From Streptomyces profundus (GTDB lineage Bacteria; Actinomycetota; Actinomycetes; Streptomycetales; Streptomycetaceae): DNA of 64,000 bases. The stretch is from NCBI RefSeq assembly GCF_020740535.1, contig NZ_CP082362.1, forward strand, positions 1,612,001-1,676,000. The letters are read 5' to 3'. Shown here one piece after another: positions 27,254 to 33,648 of the stretch. Position 1 is the stretch's first letter, and every line of letters begins with the position of its first letter. The notes below the pieces were generated by a model. It made no database searches. It was not told the DNA's origin and worked only from the letters and a program-made list of their open reading frames with translations. The translations under genes and the position numbers were made by a program.

Positions 27254-28471
27254 TCAGCGGGCCTCGCGGTAGAAGGCGTCCAGCACCTCGCCCCGCCCCG
27301 TCCCGGTGTCGTAGCTGTACACCTCGCGGCCCTCGACAAAGACCGTGAGCGCCCGGCTCATCACGTCCAGCGGATCGCCCGACCAGATCACCACATCCCC
27401 GTCGAGCCCGGGGCGGAGCGCGCCGACCCGGTCGTCGAGGCCGAGGATCTCGGCCGGGTTGGTGGTGATGGTGGCCAACGCCCGGTCCCGGTCCAGACCC
27501 TCCTTGACGCTCAGCGTGACCTGGTGCACCAGGAAGTTGATCGGCACCACCGGATGGTCCGTGGTGATCGCCACCTTCACTCCCGCCCGGTCCAGGATGC
27601 CGGGGTTGGCCAACGTCCGCTCCCTCAACTCCACCTTGCTGCGGGTGGTGAAGAGCGGCCCGGTGATCACCGGGATGTCCCGGCGGGCGATGTCGTCGGC
27701 CAACAGATGGCCCTCGGTGGCGTGGTTGATCACCAGCCGGTAGCCGAACTCGTCGGCCAGCCGCATCGCGGTGGCGATATCGTCCGCGCGGTGGCTGTGC
27801 TGGCACCACGGCAGCGAACCGTCCAGCACCCGCAGCAGCGTCTCCGACGTCAGATCCCGCTCGAAGGGCTTGCCCTCCTCCTCGGCGTGCGCCTTCCGCG
27901 CCCGGTAGTCCTGCGCCTGGGTGAAGGCGTCCCTGATCACGGCGGCGACGCCCTGCCGGGTCGAGGGCAGTGTCTTCTTGTCGCCATAGACCCGCTTGGG
28001 GTTCTCCCCCAACGCGCTCTTCACACTGACGGGTTGACGGACGAGCATGTCGTCGACGGTGCGGCCCCAGCACTTGACGGCCACCGTCTGGCCGCCGATC
28101 GGATTCCCCGAGCCCGGCTTGATCACCGCGCTGGTGACGCCGCCGGCCAGCGCGTCGCCGAAGCCGACGTCCGCAGGGTTGATGGCGTCAAGGGCCCGCA
28201 TCCTGGCCCCGTTGGGGTCGGTCATCTCGTTGGTGTCGTTGCCGGCCCACCCCTCCCCCTCCTCGTGCACCCCGATATGCCCGTGCGCCTCGACGAACCC
28301 CGGCAGCACCCACCGGCCGGCCGCGTCGACGGTCCGCACCCCGTCGGGCACCTCCACCTCCGCGTCCGGACCCACGGCGGCGATCCTGCCGTCCACCACC
28401 AACACCGTGCCCCCGTCGATGGGAGCGCCGTCCACCGGCACCACATAGCCGGACCTGATCGCGATATCCAT
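27254..28471 (-). CDS. Amidohydrolase family protein (imidazolonepropionase/dihydroorotase-like fold)
   Basis: This 405-residue metal-dependent hydrolase carries a metal-binding HGHIG motif near residue 61 and further metal or substrate residues in CQHSHRADD, VINHATEGH and ITTDHPVVP, in the usual order for the amidohydrolase superfamily. The typical small beta-domain is split between the N-terminus (VVPVDGAPIDGGTVLVVDGRIAAVG) and C-terminus (DDRVGALRPGLDGDVVIW). No signal peptide is seen, so it should act in the cytoplasm. Its substrate is unknown and neighbours do not help. The ATG at 28471 begins with the normal family N-terminus; the longer frame does not. Confidence 0.88.
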   Translation of the reverse strand: MDIAIRSGYVVPVDGAPIDGGTVLVVDGRIAAVGPDAEVEVPDGVRTVDAAGRWVLPGFVEAHGHIGVHEEGEGWAGNDTNEMTDPNGARMRALDAINPADVGFGDALAGGVTSAVIKPGSGNPIGGQTVAVKCWGRTVDDMLVRQPVSVKSALGENPKRVYGDKKTLPSTRQGVAAVIRDAFTQAQDYRARKAHAEEEGKPFERDLTSETLLRVLDGSLPWCQHSHRADDIATAMRLADEFGYRLVINHATEGHLLADDIARRDIPVITGPLFTTRSKVELRERTLANPGILDRAGVKVAITTDHPVVPINFLVHQVTLSVKEGLDRDRALATITTNPAEILGLDDRVGALRPGLDGDVVIWSGDPLDVMSRALTVFVEGREVYSYDTGTGRGEVLDAFYREAR

Positions 28472-28530
28472 GGTGCGTGAACCTATCCCACCCCCGGCGC
28501 GCGCCCCCGGGCGCACACCAGTTGAGCTGG

Positions 28531-28544
28531 CAGAATCGATTCTG
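28531..28544. promoter_or_regulatory. Perfect 14-bp palindrome between amidohydrolase and Uma2 genes
   Basis: CAGAATCGATTCTG at 28531-28544 is perfectly self-complementary and AT-richer than its surroundings. It lies in the 139-base gap between the divergent genes, about 60 bases upstream of the amidohydrolase start and just upstream of a TAGGAT -10-like hexamer (28562-28567) for the Uma2 gene. This is a good position for an operator, but the regulator is unknown. Confidence 0.45.
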
Positions 28545-28610
28545 GCGCCAACGACCGCTTCTAGGATCGGGGTAGGGCCCATGGCCGAGAGTGCGAAGAG
28601 GAAGAACAGC

Positions 28611-29162
28611 ATGACCCTGCTGGATCTTGCCGAAACCGTGTACCAGACCATGCCCGGCTACCGCCCGGAGGTCGTTGGAGGAAGACTCGTAGTGAACCCG
28701 CCCGCAGATTTCGGACACGCCAAAGCGCTGACCCAACTCACCCTTGCCCTGGGCGTGTTGGAGGGTGAGCAGGTCAGTGTGGTGCAGAGGGTCGGCCTCT
28801 GGCTGCCGTCCGACGACGACTATGTGGTGCCCGATCTCGCCGTGGTCGACGTGGACGTGCAGGAACATCTGATCGCCTTCAACTGCTACGCCCCGCACGT
28901 CTTCCGCCTGGTCGTGGAGATCACTTCGAGCAACCACAGCAGCGATGTCGTGGACAAACCGCTCGCCTACGCGCAGGCCGGCGTCCCCGTCTATCTCATC
29001 GGTGACCGGCGGCACCGGCGGGTCAGCCTGCTGACCGAGCCGCGCGACGGGGAGTACCGCACGCGGTCCACCTACCTGCCGGGCGAGACCTTCGTGCTGC
29101 CGGAGTCCGTCGGCGCCAAGGTCGAGTTGGCCGCGGACATCCTGCTGGGACCGCCCGCCTAA
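28611..29162 (+). CDS. Uma2 family (DUF820) putative PD-(D/E)XK endonuclease
   Basis: A 183-residue protein of the Uma2/DUF820 family, a nuclease-fold group of uncertain function that is abundant in Streptomyces and cyanobacteria. The putative active-site pieces are present: VVPDLAVVDVDV (the P-D motif, about residues 78-89) and LVVEITSSNH (the E motif, about 104). YAQAGVPVYLIGDRRHRRVSL follows in the usual place. The ATG at 28611 has a GAAGAGGAAG site; an in-frame ATG at 28581 would add ten residues. No toxin, antitoxin or restriction partner is adjacent. Confidence 0.82.
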   Translation: MTLLDLAETVYQTMPGYRPEVVGGRLVVNPPADFGHAKALTQLTLALGVLEGEQVSVVQRVGLWLPSDDDYVVPDLAVVDVDVQEHLIAFNCYAPHVFRLVVEITSSNHSSDVVDKPLAYAQAGVPVYLIGDRRHRRVSLLTEPRDGEYRTRSTYLPGETFVLPESVGAKVELAADILLGPPA

Positions 29163-29171
29163 AGTGGCGGG

Positions 29172-30101
29172 ATGTTCGGATATGACGAGGTGCGGGCGGC
29201 GGCCGGGCGGATCGGCGGGCGGGTGCGTCCCGTGGTGTTGGCGCCCGGCGGTGAACGGCTGTGGTTCGCGCTGGAGTTCCTCCAGCACACCGGCTCGTTC
29301 AAGGCGCGGGGCGCGCTGAACTTCACCGCGGCCCAGCGGGCGGCCGGGCGGCTGCCGGCCGCCGGCATCGCGATCGCCTCCGGCGGCAACGCCGGCCTCG
29401 CCGCCGCGTGGGCCGCGGGGCGGCAGGGCGTGCGGGCCACGGTGTTCGTGCCGACCACGGCGCCCCCCGTGAAGGTGGCCCGGCTGCGGGCGCTGGGCGC
29501 CGAGGTGCGGCAGGTCGGCGCGGAGTACGCGGAGGCCGCCGAAGCGTGCGCCGCGTTTGTCGCGGAGAGCGGCGCGGCGGCCTCGCACGCCTACGACCAT
29601 CCGCTGATCGCCGCCGGCGCCGGCACCCTGGTCGACGAGATCCTCGCCGCGCGCCCGACGATCACCACCGTCGTGGTCTCGGTGGGCGGCGGCGGGCTGC
29701 TGGCCGGCGTGGCCACCGCCGCCGAGGCGCGCGGCCTGCGCGTGGTGGCGGTCGAGCCGGAGGGCAGCCGCGCGCTGCACGCGGCGCTGACGGCAGGGGA
29801 GCCGGTCGACGTGCCGGTCTCGTCGGTCGCCGCCGACTCCCTCGGCGCCCGCCGGGTCTCGGCGGACGCGCTGCGCGCGGCCAGGCAGCCGCAGGTGCAC
29901 TCGGTGCTGGTGTCGGACGACGCCATCGTCGCCGCTCGCGGCCGGCTCTGGCACGAGCACCGCCTCGCGGTGGAACACGCCGCCGCCACCGCCCTCGCGG
30001 GCACCCCCGCCCCCACCCCGGCCGAGGAGACCTGCGTCATCCTCTGCGGCGCCAACACCGACCCCACGGACCTGACACCCCCGGGAACGGGAACGGCTTG
30101 A
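29172..30101 (+). CDS. PLP-dependent serine/threonine dehydratase-like protein, 3' end formed by an IS insertion
   Basis: A 309-residue fold-type II PLP enzyme. Lys44 in HTGSFKARGALN should carry PLP, SGGNAGLAAAWAAG is the substrate loop, and VSVGGGGLLAGVATA the glycine-rich phosphate loop. Family members deaminate serine or threonine to 2-oxoacids. It starts nine bases after the Uma2 stop, so the two probably share a transcript. The stop TGA (30099-30101) lies within TTGA, the inferred outer end of the adjacent IS605-type element. The last residues (about PPGTGTA) may therefore differ from the pre-insertion protein. The core domain is complete and the enzyme may still be active. Confidence 0.85.
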   Translation: MFGYDEVRAAAGRIGGRVRPVVLAPGGERLWFALEFLQHTGSFKARGALNFTAAQRAAGRLPAAGIAIASGGNAGLAAAWAAGRQGVRATVFVPTTAPPVKVARLRALGAEVRQVGAEYAEAAEACAAFVAESGAAASHAYDHPLIAAGAGTLVDEILAARPTITTVVVSVGGGGLLAGVATAAEARGLRVVAVEPEGSRALHAALTAGEPVDVPVSSVAADSLGARRVSADALRAARQPQVHSVLVSDDAIVAARGRLWHEHRLAVEHAAATALAGTPAPTPAEETCVILCGANTDPTDLTPPGTGTA

Positions 30102-30126
30102 CTTCCTCGCTGCCCTGAGGGGCGGT
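30098..30126 (-). repeat. IS right end with subterminal hairpin (part of the probable TnpB guide-RNA scaffold)
   Basis: Minus-strand reading gives an imperfect stem-loop (stem bases 30109-30115 with 30120-30126) followed by GAGGAAGTCAA. In studied IS605 elements the RNA that guides TnpB (omega/reRNA) covers the 3' end of tnpB plus the right end. The guide is then copied from DNA just outside, here the plus-strand sequence to the left of 30098. The RNA itself is inferred. Confidence 0.6.
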
Positions 30127-30135
30127 GATTCCCGC

Positions 30136-31344
30136 CTACCGCGCCGTCAGAGGCTGTGGTGTCGGGTGGGTTCCTGCTTCGCTGCGCGGTGCCGGGACGG
30201 GTCCCGGTCTTACCTGCGCTCCACAGGCTGTCACGGCCAGTCCGGCCGCCTTGGCGACGTTGACCGCCGCGTTGATGTCCCGGTCCAGGACAGCCCCGCA
30301 CGCTCCACACGTCCACACGCGGACGTGCAGCGGCTTTGGACCGTCCTTCACGCCGCACCGCGAGCACACCTGAGATGTGGGCTCGAAGCGGCCGATCTTC
30401 ACGAAGGTGCGCCCGTACCGTGCGGCCTTGTACTCCAGCATGTTCACGAACGCCGACCATCCGGCGTCGTGGACGGACTTGGCCAGGCGCGTGCGGGCGA
30501 GTCCCTTCACCGCCAGGTCCTCCACGGCGACCGCTTGGTTCTCGCGGATCAGCTTCGTGGAGAGCTGGTGGTGGAACTCGCGGCGCGCGTCGGCCACCTT
30601 CGCGTGAGCGCGGGCGACCTTCAGCCGGGCCTTGTTCCGGTTGCTGGAGCCCTTCTCCTTGCGGGAGAGGTTCCGCTGTGCCTTCTTCAGGCGCTTTTCG
30701 GCCCGGCGCAGGAAGCGCGGGCTGTCGACCTTCGTCCCGTCGGAGAGGACCGCGAAGTGCCCGAGCCCGAGATCGATGCCCAGCTCGGGCACGACCTCGG
30801 GAAGGACTTCCTGCGGACCGGTCTCCACGACGAAGCTCGCGAAGTACCCGCACGCGCTGTCCTTGACCACCGTCACCGTCGAGGGCACGGAGGGCAGCGT
30901 CCGCGACCACTTCACCTTGACGTCGCCGATCTTCGGCAGGCGCAGCTTCCCGCCGGTCGTGATCGACCAGCGGGCGTTCGCGGTGAACCGGACCGAATGT
31001 CGCGTGTCCTTGCGGGACTTGTACCGGGGTGCGCCCATGCGCGGGCGCTTGCCCGCCAGCCCGTCGAGGAAGTTCCGGTACGCGGTGTCCAGGTCGCGGA
31101 GGGACTGCTGGAGGACGACCGCCGACACGTCGCTGAGCCAGGCCCGTTCCGGGGTGTTCTTGGCCTCGGTGATCAGCGACTTCGACAGGTCACCGGTCTT
31201 CGGGAACGGCATGCCTTCGCTGCGGGCGGTCTTGCGAGCGCGGAGCGCGTCGTTGTAGACCACCCGCGCGCACCCGAACGCCCTCGCTAACGCGCTGCGC
31301 TGACCGGTGCTCGGGTACAGGCGGAAGCTGTACCGAAGCTGCAT
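30136..31344 (-). CDS. tnpB: TnpB, RNA-guided nuclease of the IS605-type element
   Basis: A 402-residue TnpB. The N-terminal helix-turn-helix/REC part (YSFRLYPSTGQRSALARAFGCARVVYN) leads to a RuvC-like nuclease. The RuvC I Asp191 is in GIDLGLGHFAVL, RuvC II Glu275 in VEDLAVKGLA, and RuvC III Asp354/Asp356 in DRDINAAVNV. The zinc ribbon uses Cys327, Cys330, Cys346 and Cys349. All catalytic positions are intact and the length matches active homologues of about 400 residues. The ATG at 31344 is preferred because MQLRYSFRLYPS is the normal start. Family members cut DNA next to the transposon target motif using a right-end guide RNA, helping the element persist. Confidence 0.92.
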   Translation of the reverse strand: MQLRYSFRLYPSTGQRSALARAFGCARVVYNDALRARKTARSEGMPFPKTGDLSKSLITEAKNTPERAWLSDVSAVVLQQSLRDLDTAYRNFLDGLAGKRPRMGAPRYKSRKDTRHSVRFTANARWSITTGGKLRLPKIGDVKVKWSRTLPSVPSTVTVVKDSACGYFASFVVETGPQEVLPEVVPELGIDLGLGHFAVLSDGTKVDSPRFLRRAEKRLKKAQRNLSRKEKGSSNRNKARLKVARAHAKVADARREFHHQLSTKLIRENQAVAVEDLAVKGLARTRLAKSVHDAGWSAFVNMLEYKAARYGRTFVKIGRFEPTSQVCSRCGVKDGPKPLHVRVWTCGACGAVLDRDINAAVNVAKAAGLAVTACGAQVRPGPVPAPRSEAGTHPTPQPLTAR

Positions 31345-31369
31345 GGGGATCATGATACACAGTTGGTTT

Positions 31370-31786
31370 ATGGGTATCGATGAGAACATTCGAACAGGTC
31401 GTCACTGTGTCTTCCGCATGCATGTCCACTTGGTTTTCGTGACGAAGTACCGGCACTCCGTCTTCGCCGACCGACACCTGACGCGGTGTGAGGAGATCAT
31501 GCGCGCCGTGTGCGAGGACTTCGAGGCCGAGCTGGTCGAGTTCAACGGCGAGGCCAACCACGTCCACCTCCTCGTGAACTTCCCGCCCAAGGTCGCCGTG
31601 TCCAGGCTGGTGAACTCCCTCAAAGGCGTGTCCTCGCGCCGCCTCCGCCAGGAGTTCCCCGACCTCGTGCGCCACTACTGGCGAGCACAACGACTCTGGT
31701 CCGGCTCGTACTTCGCCGGTTCCGTCGGCGGCGCACCGCTCAGCATCGTGAAGCAGTACATCGAGCAGCAGAACCGGCCGCTCTGA
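31370..31786 (+). CDS. tnpA: TnpA, Y1 HUH single-strand transposase (IS200-like)
   Basis: A 138-residue transposase. The HUH motif is His64-Val-His66 in ANHVHLLVNFP, and the catalytic tyrosine is Tyr130 in IVKQYIEQQ. These positions nearly coincide with those of the studied IS608 enzyme (His64, His66, Tyr127). It excises and inserts the element as single-stranded circles using the subterminal hairpins. The start at 31370 lies 25 bases from the tnpB start, so the two promoters share a very short divergent gap, which contains an unusually AT-rich stretch (ATGATACACAGTTGG). Confidence 0.92.
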   Translation: MGIDENIRTGRHCVFRMHVHLVFVTKYRHSVFADRHLTRCEEIMRAVCEDFEAELVEFNGEANHVHLLVNFPPKVAVSRLVNSLKGVSSRRLRQEFPDLVRHYWRAQRLWSGSYFAGSVGGAPLSIVKQYIEQQNRPL

Positions 31787-31857
31787 CCTGGGCTGAGGTG
31801 AACAGTGCGGATCCATACACACAGCCGAGGTCAGAGCAGCTCTCAGATTCGCTTCAG

Positions 31858-31877
31858 CACCGGGCTGAAGCCCGGTG
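31858..31877. repeat. IS left-end subterminal hairpin
   Basis: CACCGGGCT-GA-AGCCCGGTG is a perfect 9-bp inverted repeat with a two-base centre, 72 bases after the tnpA stop. It is the expected recognition hairpin for TnpA at the left end. Confidence 0.7.
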
Positions 31878-31888
31878 CACTGCGAATA

Positions 31889-32332
31889 GTCCCGGTGGCC
31901 GCGCCCCTGGACGCGACGGCCGACGGGCCCGGCCATGGCCGGCGGTCACCTGGCGAAGGCTCGACATGTCCCGGCGCAGCGGGGTCGGACCAGGAGCCTC
32001 CAACAGGACACCGGCCACGGCGGGCACGCGGCCACCCGACCGTTGCCGAGTCGGCCCTCCACCGGCCACCCGGCCGTGGGGGGGGGGGCGGGCGACGAAC
32101 GCCCCGACACGGCGCAACCACCGCCGGCAGGCGCGCGACGACGCCAACGCCCCGTCACACTCCGCACCACCACACCGGGCCGGCCCCGCCCGACGGGCCC
32201 GGCGTAGCCGGCCACCGGCCGCCCGGCCGGCGGGGCGGGCGAGTTGGGGGCCGGCGCGCCCACGGGGTCGCCGCCCGCCCAGCCGAGCCAGCGTCAGCCC
32301 CCACCGTCCACCCGAACCGCCGGCCGGCGAAC
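31889..32332. other. Gene-poor GC-rich stretch right of the IS
   Basis: About 440 bases of extremely GC-rich, low-complexity sequence with recurring CCGGCCACCCGGCCG-like blocks and a run of eleven G (32078-32088). Open frames here show proline/arginine-rich translations, no ribosome sites and no family features, so I regard them as chance. No promoter or RNA gene recognised. Confidence 0.5.
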
Positions 32333-32361
32333 GGCCCCGCCGTGCCGAGCACGGCGGGGCC
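32333..32361 (-). terminator. Terminator of pfkA
   Basis: A 12-bp perfect stem GGCCCCGCCGTG (32333-32344) / CACGGCGGGGCC (32350-32361) with a five-base loop, 22 bases beyond the pfkA stop on its strand. No T tract. Confidence 0.65.
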
Positions 32362-32383
32362 GGCGCGCGGCCAGGACCGTTCG

Positions 32384-33409
32384 TCAGAACACCGCTTCGG
32401 TCTCGTCCATCCGGTTCTGCGGGACCCGCTTCAGCTCGGCGGTGGCCTCGGCGAGGGGGGTCATCACGATGTCGGTGCCGCGCAGCGCCGTCATCTTGCC
32501 GAACTCGCCCCGGTGGGCGGCCTCCACGGCATGCCAGCCGAAGCGGGTGGCGAGCACCCGGTCGTACGCGGTGGGGGTGCCGCCGCGTTGGATATGGCCG
32601 AGGATCACCGGGCGGGCCTCCTTGCCGAGGCGCTGCTCCAGCTCGCTGGCCAGCCGGTTGCCGATGCCGATGAACCGCTCGTGGCCGTAGGGGTCGATCT
32701 CGCCGCGCCCGTACGGCATGGAGCCGTCGGCCGGGCGGGCGCCCTCGGCGACGCAGATCACCGCGAACTTCTTGCCGCGCTCGAAGCGGCCCTCGATCAT
32801 CTTGCACATGTCGTCGACCTGGAACGGCCGCTCCGGCACACAGATGCCGTGCGCCCCGCCGGCCATGCCGGCCTCCAGCGCGATCCAGCCCGCGTGTCGG
32901 CCCATGACCTCGACGACCATGACCCGCTGGTGGGACTCGGCGGTGGTCTTGAGCCGGTCGATGGCCTCGGTGGCCACGCCGACGGCCGTGTCGAAGCCGA
33001 ACGTGCGGTCGGTGGCGGAGATGTCGTTGTCGATGGTCTTGGGGACGCCGACCACGGGGATGCCGGCCTCGGCCAGCATCTTGGCGGCGGTGAGGGTGCC
33101 CTCGCCGCCGATGGGGATCAGCGCGTCCAGGCTCAGCTTGTGCCGGAACGCCTCCGCGTTGTCGCACGCCTCGCGCAGCCGCGCGCGTTCCAGGCGGCTT
33201 GACCCGAGGATGGTGCCGCCCCGGGCCAGGATGCCGCTGACCTCGTTGATGTCGAGTTGGCGGTAACGGCCTTCGAGGAGGCCCTTGAAGCCGTCCTCGA
33301 ACCCGATCACCTCGTCTTGGCGATCCACCACGGCACGGTGCACAACCGACCGGATCACCGCGTTGAGACCGGGGCAGTCACCGCCCGCAGTGAGAACTCC
33401 GATGCGCAT
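32384..33409 (-). CDS. pfkA: 6-phosphofructokinase, actinobacterial group III type
   Basis: A 341-residue kinase converting fructose-6-phosphate to fructose-1,6-bisphosphate, the committed glycolytic step. The N-terminus TAGGDCPGLNAVIR binds nucleotide. Gly104 in GGEGT indicates ATP rather than pyrophosphate as donor, while Lys124 in PKTIDNDI is the residue found in pyrophosphate-type enzymes. This mixed pair is typical of the ATP-dependent Streptomyces group III enzyme. Asp127 is the expected catalytic base. It is divergent from pta with a 239-base gap. The start at 33409 gives the standard N-terminus MRIGVLTAGGD. Confidence 0.93.
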   Translation of the reverse strand: MRIGVLTAGGDCPGLNAVIRSVVHRAVVDRQDEVIGFEDGFKGLLEGRYRQLDINEVSGILARGGTILGSSRLERARLREACDNAEAFRHKLSLDALIPIGGEGTLTAAKMLAEAGIPVVGVPKTIDNDISATDRTFGFDTAVGVATEAIDRLKTTAESHQRVMVVEVMGRHAGWIALEAGMAGGAHGICVPERPFQVDDMCKMIEGRFERGKKFAVICVAEGARPADGSMPYGRGEIDPYGHERFIGIGNRLASELEQRLGKEARPVILGHIQRGGTPTAYDRVLATRFGWHAVEAAHRGEFGKMTALRGTDIVMTPLAEATAELKRVPQNRMDETEAVF

Positions 33410-33648
33410 TTGGACCGCTCTCCTCGCTTGGCGCTGGATGGGGGTGGGGTGAGGGTGACCGGCCTCGCCTTCGGGGCCGACGGGATTGTTTCACGAGAGG
33501 CTGGCTGCCGACCAATAGCGGACACCCCGGGCCGACACCGCGCACGGCCCGCCCGTACGGCGCGCGCAGGCCGGCGCGCGCCCCCGTTCGGCCTCGGGTT
33601 ACGGTCGGGACGGGGGCGGCGAGTGCGGGAGAGGACGAAGGGGGCACG

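Larger units (their letters stand above)
30098..31888. mobile_element. Complete IS200/IS605-type insertion sequence with divergent tnpA and tnpB
   Basis: About 1.8 kb holding a Y1 HUH transposase gene (tnpA, plus strand) and tnpB (minus strand), divergent as in IS605. The right end is downstream of tnpB. Read on the minus strand it has an imperfect hairpin (core GCCC-TGAG-GGGC on the plus strand, 30112-30123) and ends GGAAGTCAA. TCAA is the right cleavage tetranucleotide of IS608-type elements. The left end lies beyond the tnpA stop and has a subterminal hairpin at 31858-31877. The exact left boundary (about 31884-31890) is estimated. There is no target duplication, as expected for this family. 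Both genes look intact, so the element may be mobile. Confidence 0.85.

Noticed and set aside
31805..33202. A 465-codon plus-strand frame across the IS edge and pfkA
   Set aside because: It is antisense to pfkA over most of its length and begins inside the IS left end; no protein-like features.
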